In this document: positions 46,604 to 56,010 of the stretch, in pieces
How the letters are laid out: each line of letters opens with the position of its first letter
Position numbering within the stretch: position 1 is the first letter of the stretch
From: JAFGRR01 sp964499235
GTDB taxonomy: Bacteria; Planctomycetota; Phycisphaerae; UBA1845; Fen-1342
Reading direction: 5' to 3'
NCBI GenBank assembly: GCA_964499235.1
Contig: CAZCKC010000003.1
Location: forward strand, 1-64,000
DNA: 64,000 bases
Translations under genes and position numbers: made by a program
The notes under the pieces: generated by a model
The model's database searches: none
What the model saw: only the letters and a program-made list of their open reading frames with translations
Told to the model about the DNA's origin: nothing

Positions 46604-49457
46604 CCACCGCCGCCGCGGCCGCCCGACTTCCCCCGGCCACCCCGAGCAGGTCAAGATCGTCCCGCGGGTAGTCCGGCAGCTGCGCATCCACCACCAGCAC
46701 CGCCCGCGGGCTGCGGTTCGGCACCGTCGGATAGTGCGGCTCTTCGATGTACCAGTAGCCCAGCAGCCGCTCGCGGGCCGCCGACTGCCCCGTGAGCAGC
46801 GCCAGAAACTCCTCGTAATACTCCGGCCGCACCAGCAGCAGATCCCGCGTCGCACCGTCCTTTTCGTACCGCAGCGCGGCGGCCGCCTCCCAATCCCAGT
46901 TCAGGTAGTTGTTGAGCTGCCGATCCGCCTTGAACGCCTCGTCGTCGACCAGCTCGACATAGCGCGCCCCGGCCACCGGCTGATCACCATCCGGCACCGT
47001 CAGGTAGTACTTGTGCTCGTGCGCGGCCAGCGTGCTCAGCCCGGTCAGCTTCCGCAGATCGGCCTGCGTCAGCCGCGGCAGCCGCTCCAGGTAATCATCC
47101 TTTACGTCGTCCCAGGCGTAGTGCGGCCCGACCGCCGGCGGCGCGTAGACGTTCACCGTCTCCTGCGGATGCGGCGCCGAGACTCGCAACCCCTCGATCG
47201 GCTGGTTCTCGAAATCCACCACGTGAATCCCGAAGCCCCAGTCGCCGCCCCCGCGCTCCAGCTTCACCACGATCGAATTCCAGCCCCGCGCCAGCGTCGC
47301 GTAGTTCGCCAGCATGTAAGGCCGGTTCGCGTCCTCCCACTTCGCTACCGCGTAGTACTTCCCCGTCATCAACGGCCGCCCGTTGACCCAGATGTGCGCC
47401 GTGTCGTTGAAGCCGCACCACAGCCGCACTTCCTCCGTCTCCGGCACGTACACGAACGTCCGGGCGTACGCGATCGCCTTCGGCCCCGCCTGCGGCCACA
47501 CGGTCTTGCCGTCGACGAAATCGCCCTCCGCCTCGATCGTGCGCAGTCCCCGCGGCATCGCGATCATCCCGCCGCGGACATAACGCTCCTCGGCGTCCAT
47601 TGCGACCTCGTCGATCATCGACGCCCGCAGCCAGCGCTGCTGCACAAAGCCGTCCCAGTCCGGTACCGGCGCCGGCTCGGGCGACGACGGCACCGGGAAG
47701 GGCTCCGCCTGCTGCCGCTGCTCCGCCTCTTTCGCCCGCTGCCACTGAACGTTCAACGCGTCGGCCTCGCGCTCGCTGACGCTCCCCGTTTCGACCAGCT
47801 TCTCGAGCAGCGCGTCCGCCCCCGGCAGCTCCGCCGGCGGGATCGTGATCACCGGCTGCACCTGCCACGCATCGATAAACGCGGCCGACTGCACCTGGTC
47901 CGACGCCCGGTGCCGCTGGTACTGCCGCGGCGTCACGTAGTACCGCATCGACGAGCGGTGCCCACAGCCCATGCTCACGATCGGCTGCTTGCCACACCCG
48001 TCGCTGTCGTGCGTCACCGGGTAGCCCGGCCCGCTCTCCGCAAACAGGAACACCCAGTCGAACTGGTGGTTCCACTCGTGCAGCCACACCTCCCACCCGC
48101 GCGTCGGGCCGATCTGCGCCCCACCCGAGCCCGCCACGCCACAGTCCACCCCCCCCGCATGGCTCGAGCCGTAGCCAGCCGTCCCGATCGAGTAATCCCA
48201 CTGCCCCTCGTACGCCGCCACCTCGTCCGGCGGCAGGAAGATCCACCCCGCCTGCATCACCCAGTCCGGGTCCCCCTCCGCCTGCGTCAGCCAGTGCGTG
48301 TTGACCTTCCACGCCCCCAGCGACGCCCCGTAGACCATCTGCTCGCAATACCGCCAGTCCCGCTGCATCTGCGCCAGCTGCTGCGCACTCAGCTGACCCG
48401 CGAAGTCCTCGATCGCAAACGGGTACACCCCCAGCAACACGTCCTCAACGTTCGCCGGACCGCGGTCCGCCTCGCCCAGCATCCCCGCTCGCTCAAACAG
48501 CGGCGACCACGCTGCCACCGGCCGCCGGCAATACTCCAGCGCCTCCGCATAGCGATACGTCGCATCCGCGTGCAACGGGTCCAACTCGAGCGCCCGCTTG
48601 AACGCCGACGCCGCTTCCGGCCACGCCCCCCACGCCCCGGCCAATAAGCCCGCGCGGTAATGCGCATCAAAATCGTCACGCTCATGCAGCGCCGCCACGA
48701 GCTGCTTCACCTGCAGCAGCCGCGCGAGAAACCGCGCGTGCCGCGCCAGCGCCGTTTCTTCCTCGCCCAGCGGCGAAACAACGCTCAACGCGCGCTCGTA
48801 GTCGCGATCCCCCATCGCCGCGACCGCTTGCAAGTAAGCCTGCTTCTCACCATCGCCGGCCGCCTTCACCGCCGCCGCCAGGTCACCCGCCAGCTCAACC
48901 CCCAGCACGTCCCACGCGTCGGCCGCAAAGAACCGATACCCCAGCGACAGCCGCGCCCCCTCGCTCGTCAGCGTCACCGGCACCTCGCCCAGCGGCCGCC
49001 CGTTCGACACGTCGTCGTACAGCGTCTTTGGAATGACGAAGAACACCTCGGTCAGCCGCCGCGGACCGTCGAACGACCCGATCCGCCACGTCCCGAGCTT
49101 TTCACCGGCCGCCGTCACGGTCAGCGTCGTCGGCGGCTCGCCGGTGTCCACCTCTGCCGCGATCACCAGGTGCGCCGGCGCCGGCCCGAGCCGGTAAGAA
49201 GCCGGCCGAATCACGAACGCCTCCGCACCCGTCACCCGCCGCCCGACGGCCCGCGCCGCCGACTCGCCGCGGAACGCCACGTGATCGAGCGTCACCCGCT
49301 GGCCGTCGGCCTCGTACTGCGCCGCGGCCTCGCTGCCGTACTCGCCCACGTCGAGCGTCCCGCTCGGCACCCAGTTGAACTCCCACTGCCCCCACGCCGA
49401 GCCGGCCGCCAGCGACAACACCAAACCCAAACCAACGCACCATCCCCGTGCCCGCAT
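46584..49457 (-). CDS. Large secreted HExxH protein with TPR region, unknown function
   Basis: This 957-residue protein begins at ATG 49457, with AGGAGG six bases upstream. It has a signal peptide (RARGWCVGLGLVLSLAAGSAWG), an N-terminal beta region, and a TPR-like helical part (residues about 250-320, HYRAGLLAGAWGAWPEAASAFKRALELDPLHADATYRYAEAL). The central region has WLHEWNHQFDWVF (His460, Glu461, His464), a zincin motif. Cys/Gly-rich segments (GVDCGVAGSGGAQIGP, SDGCGKQPIVSMGCGH) surround it. The C-terminal half has a jelly-roll-like domain (RTFVYVPETEEVRLWCGFNDTAHIWVNG) resembling the tail of the HEAT protein in this window. It may process surface proteins or glycans. I do not recognise the family. 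Confidence 0.8.
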   Translation of the reverse strand: MRARGWCVGLGLVLSLAAGSAWGQWEFNWVPSGTLDVGEYGSEAAAQYEADGQRVTLDHVAFRGESAARAVGRRVTGAEAFVIRPASYRLGPAPAHLVIAAEVDTGEPPTTLTVTAAGEKLGTWRIGSFDGPRRLTEVFFVIPKTLYDDVSNGRPLGEVPVTLTSEGARLSLGYRFFAADAWDVLGVELAGDLAAAVKAAGDGEKQAYLQAVAAMGDRDYERALSVVSPLGEEETALARHARFLARLLQVKQLVAALHERDDFDAHYRAGLLAGAWGAWPEAASAFKRALELDPLHADATYRYAEALEYCRRPVAAWSPLFERAGMLGEADRGPANVEDVLLGVYPFAIEDFAGQLSAQQLAQMQRDWRYCEQMVYGASLGAWKVNTHWLTQAEGDPDWVMQAGWIFLPPDEVAAYEGQWDYSIGTAGYGSSHAGGVDCGVAGSGGAQIGPTRGWEVWLHEWNHQFDWVFLFAESGPGYPVTHDSDGCGKQPIVSMGCGHRSSMRYYVTPRQYQRHRASDQVQSAAFIDAWQVQPVITIPPAELPGADALLEKLVETGSVSEREADALNVQWQRAKEAEQRQQAEPFPVPSSPEPAPVPDWDGFVQQRWLRASMIDEVAMDAEERYVRGGMIAMPRGLRTIEAEGDFVDGKTVWPQAGPKAIAYARTFVYVPETEEVRLWCGFNDTAHIWVNGRPLMTGKYYAVAKWEDANRPYMLANYATLARGWNSIVVKLERGGGDWGFGIHVVDFENQPIEGLRVSAPHPQETVNVYAPPAVGPHYAWDDVKDDYLERLPRLTQADLRKLTGLSTLAAHEHKYYLTVPDGDQPVAGARYVELVDDEAFKADRQLNNYLNWDWEAAAALRYEKDGATRDLLLVRPEYYEEFLALLTGQSAARERLLGYWYIEEPHYPTVPNRSPRAVLVVDAQLPDYPRDDLDLLGVAGGSRAAAAAVVRPAGQ

Positions 49458-49499
49458 GGCGAACCTCCTCACGCCGCAGAACCTAAAAAATCAGACCCG

Positions 49500-49920
49500 T
49501 CACAAGGAATAAGGATAGCCGCCCCCCGGCCCGCTGAACACCGCGCCGCGGCCGGTCGCCGCATCGGTCATCGCCCGATCCGACGCCCGCGCTCGCACCG
49601 CTACCAATGTAGCGACCGGGCTCGATACCGGTGTTTCACCGATGCGGCGCCCAAACGCTGCACCTGCCCCCACCAACGCGAGATCGACGACCCACCGAGT
49701 CGGGCCACCCCTCGCGGAGCGCAACGTGAACGTCTGGGGGCTGGCCTCCAGGCTCGTGCCCCCCCAGCCCACTCCAAACGCCATCAGCGCGGACGATCTC
49801 ATCCCCCGGCCCCGCCAACACCAGCGCCGTCGCCAGGTCCGGCGCATCAGCAGGAATCCGCACCGTCCCTGCTTCTAGCGTCCAAGCCAGCGCAAGAAGA
49901 TGATCCAACCAGACAGCCAA
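49500..49920 (-). pseudogene. Frameshifted remnant of a parallel beta-helix surface protein
   Basis: The minus strand has a signal-like start near 49920 (MAVWLDHLLALAWTLEAG). TVRIPADAPDLATALVLAGPGDEIVRADGVW follows, the N-cap typical of right-handed beta-helix proteins. The frame is broken at a run of seven G on the minus strand (49759-49765). With one base fewer, the frame would continue as GLGGTSLEASPQTFTLRSARGGPTRWVVDL and on to a stop at 49500, giving a composite of about 139 residues. It is therefore either a decayed, truncated gene or a real gene with a homopolymer sequencing error, though the composite is still short for this family. It lies just upstream of the large secreted HExxH gene on the same strand. 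Confidence 0.55.
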
Positions 49921-50185
49921 TCCGGTGCGCGTTCATGACAGCGTCCTTTCTGCAGGCGCTGACAGTGCAGAACTGCTCCCCGGCCGACCGCCTACCGCGT
50001 CTAGAGCAGGGGACCGCTTCCAAAATAAAAACGCGAGATAACCGGCGGTGACGTACAGCGCCAAGCGATTCTTATTATCGCCCCAGACCGCGATCACGGG
50101 CGCTTTGCCCTTGAGGAACACCCCTGTTGCTCATAGAACCGTTTGTGACGAAGCGGTCCGCTTCGCCCAATCGGATTGCGCCCTC

Positions 50186-50809
50186 ATGACCCCGGCACCG
50201 CCCGAAAACCAAACCGCCGACTGGATCGCCGCCGCCGCCCAGGGCGACCAGACCGCCTTCGATCGCCTCTGCAGCGAGGATCGCCTCCAGCGCTGGGCCG
50301 TCATGATCGGCGCCCGCCTCCCCCAGCGCCTCCGGGCCAAAATCGATCCCGAGGACGTCCTCCAGGACACCCTCCAACGCGCCTGGCGCGACATCGGCAC
50401 CCTTAAGGATCGCTCCCCCGCCGGCTTCCACCGCTGGGTCGTTGGCATCGCCCGCCACGTCACCACCGACCACATCCGCCGCTTCAGCCAGCACAAGCGC
50501 GACACCGCCCGCGAAGAGGGCTTCGAACGCCGCGACGACTCCGCCGTCTACGGCACCATGACCACCCCCAGCATGTCCATGGCCCGCCGCGAGCAGGCCT
50601 CCCACGTCGTCGAACTCCTCGACCAAATCCCCGCCAAGCACCGCGATGTCCTCATCCTGCGCGTCCTGGAAGGGTATACTACTTCTGAGGTCGCCGACAT
50701 GCTGGACATCTCGGTCGCCAACGTCAGCGTCATGCTCCACCGCGGCCTCGTTCAGATCCGCGACCTCATGGACGAAATGGGCGTCGTCAGCTCGATCTTC
50801 CGCCCGTGA
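50186..50809 (+). CDS. ECF-type RNA polymerase sigma factor
   Basis: This 207-residue protein has the sigma-70 region 2 core (KIDPEDVLQDTLQRAWRDIGTL...GFHRWVVGIARHVTTDHIRRFSQHKRD). Its region 4 helix-turn-helix is LEGYTTSEVADMLDISVANVSVMLHRGL. The AYGT-like and basic segments are those of ECF factors with a Ser/Thr kinase neighbour, which are common in planctomycetes. The start was set at ATG 50186 (MTPAPPENQT). An open frame extends 46 codons upstream but does not look coding. The kinase gene begins 13 bases downstream, so the two are almost certainly cotranscribed and the kinase probably controls the sigma factor. Confidence 0.88.
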   Translation: MTPAPPENQTADWIAAAAQGDQTAFDRLCSEDRLQRWAVMIGARLPQRLRAKIDPEDVLQDTLQRAWRDIGTLKDRSPAGFHRWVVGIARHVTTDHIRRFSQHKRDTAREEGFERRDDSAVYGTMTTPSMSMARREQASHVVELLDQIPAKHRDVLILRVLEGYTTSEVADMLDISVANVSVMLHRGLVQIRDLMDEMGVVSSIFRP

Positions 50810-50822
50810 CCTAGGCGCCACC

Positions 50823-53195
50823 ATGATCCGACCCGGCCCCGACAACGCCAGCCCGGTCACCGCCGAAGAACAGGCTGCCGCCGCTGTCAGCGCCTTCCTC
50901 GACGCCCAGACCGCCGAGCCCGAAACCTCGCCCCATCGCTTCGCGCCGGCCGACAACGTCGCCAATGTCGAGTTCTGGAAGGCGGTCGAGGCCTTCTCGA
51001 TCATCACCGCGCCGACCGGCGGCGGCACGACGCAGATTACCGCCAGCAGCTCGACCACGCCGCCCGACCGCACCACCGACGCCCACGTCATCCGTACCGA
51101 GGCCGGCAACCTCACCCAACACGCCATCGCCGGCTACGAGATCACCCGGCTGATCAACCGCGGCGGCCAGGGCGTCGTCTACCAGGCCATCCAGCACCGC
51201 ACCAAGCGGCTCGTCGCGATCAAGGTGCTCCGCGGCGGCCCGCACGCCTCAAAGTCCGCCCGCCGCCGCTTCGAACGCGAGATCGAGCTCGCCGCCGCCC
51301 TCAAGCACCCCAACATCGTCTCGATCTTCCACTCGGGCGAGACGGCCTACGGCCAGCAGTACTACGTGATGGACTACATTCGCGGCGCGCCCCTGCACCA
51401 CTTCGTCCGCGACCACCAGCTCTCGCTGACCGCCGCCCTGCGCCTGTTCGTCACCGTCTGTGAGGCCGTGCAGTACGCCCACCAGCGCGGCGTGATCCAC
51501 CGCGACCTGAAGCCGTCCAACATCGTCGTCGACGACCAGGGCATCCCGCGCGTGCTCGACTTCGGCCTCGCCAAGCCGACCGGCCCGATGGCCGACCTCG
51601 AGCTCTCGCTGAGCCACGATGTGGTCGGCACGCTCCCGTACATGTCGCCCGAGCAGGCCCGCGGCGACATGGACGAGCTCGATATTCGCACCGACATCTA
51701 CTCGCTGGGCGTCGTGCTCTACAAGCTGCTCACCGGCACGGTCCCCTATCCCGTCTCGGGCCCGCTGCCCACCGTCGTGCAGCACATCTGCGAGACGCCG
51801 CCGACACCGCCGCGCAAGCACTGGCGCCTCGGCCACCGCGGCTACTTCACGCCGGATCGGCGGGTGCGCGTCGGCGAATCGCCCATCAAGCACGAGCTCC
51901 AGGTCATCATGCTCAAGACGCTGGCCAAGCACCGCGATCGTCGCTACCAGAGCGCCGGCGAGTTGGCCCGCGACATCGAAAACTTCCTCACCAACCGCCC
52001 CATCCAGGCCCGCCGTGACAGCACGCTCTACCTGCTCTCGAAAACCCTCTCCCGCCATAAGCAGGTACTCGCGACCGTCGTCGTCATTGCCGGCCTCGGC
52101 GTCTGGTTCGGCATCCGCGAGAACCTCCGCGCCGAACGCCTCAGCCGCCTCTATGAAGACCGCCGCATCGCGTTGCGCAGCGAACGCGACGTCAAGCAGT
52201 GGGCCCTCGAGCTCCACCAGCAATCCAGCAGCCAGATCGCCCGCCTCCAGGCCGCCGTCTACGCCGCCCAGCTCGGCCAGGCCCAACTCGCCGGCCTCGC
52301 CGATCGAACGCGGGAACAGGACGCGATTCTGGTGGCCACTGCGCCCGAACTGCGCCACTGGGCCTGGAGTTATTTAAACGAACATTCTTTCACTCAACAG
52401 CCGACGCCGCTGGGCCCGACGTCGGTTGCCGCGTTGGAATGGATGCCAGAATCCGCTCGCCTGACGAGTTTCGGCGCCGACGGCAACATTCTGCACATTC
52501 GCCCCGGACCCGACCCAGAAATTCTCCCGCGCCCCGCGTTTCCAGAGTTGTCCGCGCCAACCGCCGTCGCCGCCGTTGGCAGCCTGCTCGCTTTCGGCGA
52601 GGCCAACGGCGATGTCGACGTTGTCATGGACAACACATTTTTGAACCTCTGGCGTCTGGATCACCCCGTTGCGGCGGTCGCTATCGGCATGGATCCGCAG
52701 GTAGTGCTCGCGGGCAGCGCGGGCGGCGAGTTGGCGACGCTGCAATACGAGCGGCCGTGGCAGCTGAAATCCGCACATTTGCCGGAGCCGGTCGCCACCG
52801 TCAGCTTGGCGCCGAGTGGCAGTGTTGCGCTCGTGATGGACGCGACGGGCGGCTTGTGGCGATGGCCCTTCGCCGAAGCCCAGCCGCCGGAACGGCTCAG
52901 CCAGGAGAACGTCACCGCGACGGCCGCGGCCATGTCGCCCGACGGCGAGCGCCTGGCGGTGGGTGGCGACGACGGCGTGGTGCTGATTTACCAGTTGCCG
53001 ACGGGGGAACTCCTGTTACGCATCCCACCGGTCGCGAATGCGGAACCCTGGCTGGCGTTGGCGTGGGATGACGCCATGACGCGACTGGGTGGGCTCGATG
53101 CCGCCGGCACGCTGCACATTTGGGAAACGGCCGGACCGCCGACGCCTGCTGCGGAGCCCGAGCCCGCCAACCCACTGATCTCTACGCTTCCCTGA
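50823..53195 (+). CDS. Membrane Ser/Thr protein kinase with C-terminal beta-propeller-like domain
   Basis: This 790-residue protein has an N-terminal cytoplasmic linker and then a Hanks-type kinase domain (residues about 103-390). All catalytic motifs are present: RGGQGVVYQA, VAIKVLR, VIHRDLKPSNIVV, RVLDFGLAKP and YMSPEQARGDMDELDIRTDIYSLGVVLYKLL. A single transmembrane helix lies at about residue 417 (TVVVIAGLGVWFGI). A coiled-coil-like stretch follows. The last 260 residues (from about 526) are WD40-like blades (LTSFGADGNILHIRPG, VALVMDATGGLWRW, LAVGGDDGVVLIYQLPTGELL). It is paired with the ECF sigma gene. It could sense an envelope signal and modify the sigma factor, a described planctomycete scheme. 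Confidence 0.92.
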   Translation: MIRPGPDNASPVTAEEQAAAAVSAFLDAQTAEPETSPHRFAPADNVANVEFWKAVEAFSIITAPTGGGTTQITASSSTTPPDRTTDAHVIRTEAGNLTQHAIAGYEITRLINRGGQGVVYQAIQHRTKRLVAIKVLRGGPHASKSARRRFEREIELAAALKHPNIVSIFHSGETAYGQQYYVMDYIRGAPLHHFVRDHQLSLTAALRLFVTVCEAVQYAHQRGVIHRDLKPSNIVVDDQGIPRVLDFGLAKPTGPMADLELSLSHDVVGTLPYMSPEQARGDMDELDIRTDIYSLGVVLYKLLTGTVPYPVSGPLPTVVQHICETPPTPPRKHWRLGHRGYFTPDRRVRVGESPIKHELQVIMLKTLAKHRDRRYQSAGELARDIENFLTNRPIQARRDSTLYLLSKTLSRHKQVLATVVVIAGLGVWFGIRENLRAERLSRLYEDRRIALRSERDVKQWALELHQQSSSQIARLQAAVYAAQLGQAQLAGLADRTREQDAILVATAPELRHWAWSYLNEHSFTQQPTPLGPTSVAALEWMPESARLTSFGADGNILHIRPGPDPEILPRPAFPELSAPTAVAAVGSLLAFGEANGDVDVVMDNTFLNLWRLDHPVAAVAIGMDPQVVLAGSAGGELATLQYERPWQLKSAHLPEPVATVSLAPSGSVALVMDATGGLWRWPFAEAQPPERLSQENVTATAAAMSPDGERLAVGGDDGVVLIYQLPTGELLLRIPPVANAEPWLALAWDDAMTRLGGLDAAGTLHIWETAGPPTPAAEPEPANPLISTLP

Positions 53196-53223
53196 CGGCC
53201 GCCAGCACAGACTCTGCGCAGAT

Positions 53224-53282
53224 GCTGCCAGCTTGAACGCCGCGCACGGCAACAAGGTACCGCTCGTCCGGCGGCTGGCAGC
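53224..53282. repeat. Inverted repeat before the ABC transporter
   Basis: GCTGCCAGC (53224-53232) and GCTGGCAGC (53274-53282) are perfect nine-base inverted repeats 41 bases apart, in the 188-base gap between the kinase and the ABC ATPase. The long loop argues against a terminator. It may be an operator or chance. Confidence 0.3.
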
Positions 53283-53383
53283 GTTCTCGTGGCCGCTGTC
53301 GGCGGTTCGCACGCTCGCGCGGATTCCACTACGATCCCCGCAGGGATCGGCCCGCCAGCAAATCGCGATTTTTCGGACCTGAC

Positions 53384-54154
53384 ATGACGCCAGTTTTTGA
53401 GCTCCAAGGCGTTCACAAACGCTACGGCAACACCGTGGCCGTCAAGGATGTGTCGCTGACCGTGCCGGGCCGCGAGACAACGGCGCTGATCGGGCCCAGT
53501 GGGTGCGGGAAGTCCACGCTGTTGCGGCTGCTCGTGGGGCTGATCGAGCTGACGGAGGGCGAGATCGCATTCGAGGGCGAGCCATTGTCGCCCGAGCGGA
53601 TCAACGAGCAGCGCCACAAGATGGGCTACGTGATCCAGGACGGCGGGCTGTTTCCGCACATGACGGCGCGGCAGAACGTGACGGTGCTGGCGCGGCATCT
53701 CGGGCAGGAGAAAGCGGCCATCAGCAGCCGGGTCGACGAGCTGGCGGAGCTGACCCACTTCCCGAAAACCGGTTTGGACCGCTATCCGGCGCAGTTGTCG
53801 GGCGGGCAGCGGCAGCGCGTGAGCCTGATGCGGGCGCTGATGCTGGATCCGGACGTGCTCCTGCTGGACGAGCCGCTGGGGGCGCTGGACCCGATGATCC
53901 GTGCGGACCTGCAGGAGGAGTTGAAGGAGATCTTCCGGAAGCTCAAGAAGACGGTCGTGATGGTGACGCACGACCTCGGGGAGGCGGCGTTTTTCGCGCA
54001 CAACATCGTCCTGATGCGGCAGGGGGCGGTAGTCCAGTTCGGGACGCTGAACGACCTCGTCGAGCAGCCGGCCGACCCGTTCGTCAGCGAGTTCATCACC
54101 GCGCAGCGGAACACGCTGGACGTCTCGAAGGTGACAAAGGAGGGGAACGGCTGA
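53384..54154 (+). CDS. ABC transporter ATP-binding protein, choline/betaine/ergothioneine type
   Basis: This 256-residue ATPase has Walker A GPSGCGKSTLLRLL, the Q-loop YVIQDGGLFPHMTARQNV, the signature LSGGQRQRVSLMRALM, Walker B DVLLLDEPLGALDP and the H-loop VTHDLGEAA. YVIQDGGLFPHMT and the 256-residue length place it with the OpuCA/OsmV group that imports glycine betaine, choline, carnitine or, in the recently described EgtU systems, ergothioneine. A regulatory CBS tail is absent. Its stop overlaps the start of the binding-protein/permease by one base (TGATG), and egtB and egtD follow. The substrate is therefore plausibly a thiol-betaine or its precursor, but this is inference. Confidence 0.92.
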   Translation: MTPVFELQGVHKRYGNTVAVKDVSLTVPGRETTALIGPSGCGKSTLLRLLVGLIELTEGEIAFEGEPLSPERINEQRHKMGYVIQDGGLFPHMTARQNVTVLARHLGQEKAAISSRVDELAELTHFPKTGLDRYPAQLSGGQRQRVSLMRALMLDPDVLLLDEPLGALDPMIRADLQEELKEIFRKLKKTVVMVTHDLGEAAFFAHNIVLMRQGAVVQFGTLNDLVEQPADPFVSEFITAQRNTLDVSKVTKEGNG

Positions 54155-55782
54155 TGCGCTGGGTGCTGAGCCTGCTCATGGTCTTCGTGCTCCCGGGCGC
54201 CTTCGCGCAGCAGAACGCTGCCGCCGAGAATCCGGCTGGCGAGCGGACGACCGCGACCGTCGAAACCGACGAGACGACGGTGACGGTCGCCGGCGAAGCG
54301 GGTGGCGACACCGCGTCAAAACCGGCATCGATCGACCGGGCGTTGCGCGTCGGGTCGAAGAGCTTCACCGAATCGGTCCTGTTGAGCTGGGTGCTCACCT
54401 ATCTGCTGCGCGACGCGGGGCTCGAAGCCGAGCAGAAGGAGTTCGTCGGAACGGGCCTCGTGTGGCAGTCCCTGCGCACGGGCCAGATCGACGCCTACGT
54501 CGAGTACACCGGCACGTTGCGCCAGGAGCTGTTCGCCGGCGAGACGCTGGCGACGCGGGAGCAGCTGCGCGACCGGCTGGCCGCGGACGGCCTGTGGATG
54601 AGTGCGCCGCTCGGCTTCAACAACACCTACGCGCTGGGCACCACGCAGGAGATCGCCGAAAAGTACAACTTGGAGACGATCGCTGACCTGCGCGCGCACC
54701 CCGAGCTGCGCTTCGGCTTCTCGAACGAGTTCATGGAGCGCGAGGACGACGGCTGGTTGGCGCTGAAGGAAGCCTACGAGCTACCGCAGACCGACGTACG
54801 CGGGCTGGACCAGCGGTTGGCGTACGAGGCACTCGTCGCCGGCCGCAGCGTCGACGTCATGGACTGCTACGCCACCGACGCGCAGATCGAGAAGTTCGAC
54901 CTCGTGATTCTCGAGGACAACCGCAATTTCTTCCCGAGCTATTTCGCGGTGGTGCTCTACCGCGCGGCGCTGGCAGAGCAGGCGCCCGCAGCCGTGGCAG
55001 CGCTCAAACGACTCGAAGGGCTGCTCACCGACGAGAAGATGCGATCGCTCAACGCGGAGGTGGTGGTCGCCGGCAAGAGCGAGCGCCAGGCAGCCGCCGA
55101 CCTCGTGACCCGCGCGTTCGGCATCGAGATAACCGACACCGAGCCGACGGTCGCCGAGCTCATTGCGAAATACACGGTCCAGCACCTCTACCTGGTCGGC
55201 ATCTCGCTGGGGCTGGCGATCATTCTGGCGATCCCGCTGGGGGTGGTCGCCTACAAGGTCGCACCGGCCAGCCAGCCGATCCTGGGCGCGACCGGCATCA
55301 TTCAGACGATTCCCGCCCTCGCGATGCTGGTACTGCTGATGCCCGTGCTCAGCGCGGCCAACCTCGAGAGCGTCGGCAACCCGCCCGCGATCGTGGCGCT
55401 GTTCCTGTACAGCCTGCTGCCGATCGTGCGGAACACGCACGCGGGTTTGGTGGGGATCGCGAACAGCGTCCGCGAGTCGGCCATCGCGCTCGGGCTACCG
55501 GCCGCCGCGCGGCTGTGGAAGGTCGAGTTGCCGCTGGCGTCACCGACGATCCTGGCGGGCATCAAAACCGCCGCCGTGATCAACGTCGGCTACGCCACGC
55601 TGGGGGCGTTCATCGGCGCGGGCGGCTACGGGCAGCCGATCCTGACCGGCCTGCGGCGAAACGATCTGGAGACAATCCTGATCGGCGCGATCCCGGCGGC
55701 CGCGCTAGCGCTGCTCGTCCAAGGGCTGTTCGAACTGGCTGAGCGGCTGGTGGTACCGAAGGGGTTGCGGCTGGACCGGTAG
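54154..55782 (+). CDS. Fused substrate-binding protein-permease, osmoprotectant/ergothioneine type
   Basis: This 542-residue protein has a signal peptide (RWVLSLLMVFVLPGAFAQ). The N-terminal periplasmic domain belongs to the OpuAC/OsmX group (residues about 65-330: LRVGSKSFTESVLLSWVLTYLL, GLVWQSLRTGQIDAYVEYTGTL, VDVMDCYATDAQI). The C-terminal permease (about 345-535) has the ABC motif ESAIALGLPAAARLWKVELPLASPTILAGI. The binding domain precedes the permease. In the streptococcal EgtU-type and several OpuC-type fusions the permease precedes it. The gene is coupled to the ATPase upstream. Whether it carries ergothioneine, hercynine, histidine-betaine or choline cannot be decided from sequence alone. 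Confidence 0.9.
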   Translation: MRWVLSLLMVFVLPGAFAQQNAAAENPAGERTTATVETDETTVTVAGEAGGDTASKPASIDRALRVGSKSFTESVLLSWVLTYLLRDAGLEAEQKEFVGTGLVWQSLRTGQIDAYVEYTGTLRQELFAGETLATREQLRDRLAADGLWMSAPLGFNNTYALGTTQEIAEKYNLETIADLRAHPELRFGFSNEFMEREDDGWLALKEAYELPQTDVRGLDQRLAYEALVAGRSVDVMDCYATDAQIEKFDLVILEDNRNFFPSYFAVVLYRAALAEQAPAAVAALKRLEGLLTDEKMRSLNAEVVVAGKSERQAAADLVTRAFGIEITDTEPTVAELIAKYTVQHLYLVGISLGLAIILAIPLGVVAYKVAPASQPILGATGIIQTIPALAMLVLLMPVLSAANLESVGNPPAIVALFLYSLLPIVRNTHAGLVGIANSVRESAIALGLPAAARLWKVELPLASPTILAGIKTAAVINVGYATLGAFIGAGGYGQPILTGLRRNDLETILIGAIPAAALALLVQGLFELAERLVVPKGLRLDR

Positions 55783-55790
55783 GCGTTCCG

Positions 55791-55819
55791 ACGCGGCCGA
55801 CGGGCCGCGGCGGCCGCGT
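55791..55819 (+). terminator. Possible terminator after the transporter operon
   Basis: A nine-base stem ACGCGGCCG (55791-55799) with CGGCCGCGT (55811-55819) and an 11-base loop is followed by an AT-rich stretch, TAAGCCATTGTTATT. There is no continuous U-tract, so it may be only an attenuator. If real, it separates the transporter from egtB. Confidence 0.35.
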
Positions 55820-56010
55820 TAAGCCATTGTTATTCCGTTTCTGCTAATTTCCCTAAATGCTGAAACCGAAAGTTTGGCTTGCGTGCGCCCGGGAGCGGGT
55901 TAGCATGCGGGGTCAGGGCTGAGCCAAGGACACCGATCCCTCATTTCGTTCGCGCGCCGCTGCTGGCGCGGTTCTCCGAACCATCACTTTCCCTAGGCAA
56001 AGGTGACAGC

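Noticed and set aside
49933..50121. Minus-strand frame of 62 codons before the sigma gene
   Set aside because: No ribosome binding site, no homology recognised, and it overlaps the upstream region of the ECF sigma gene.
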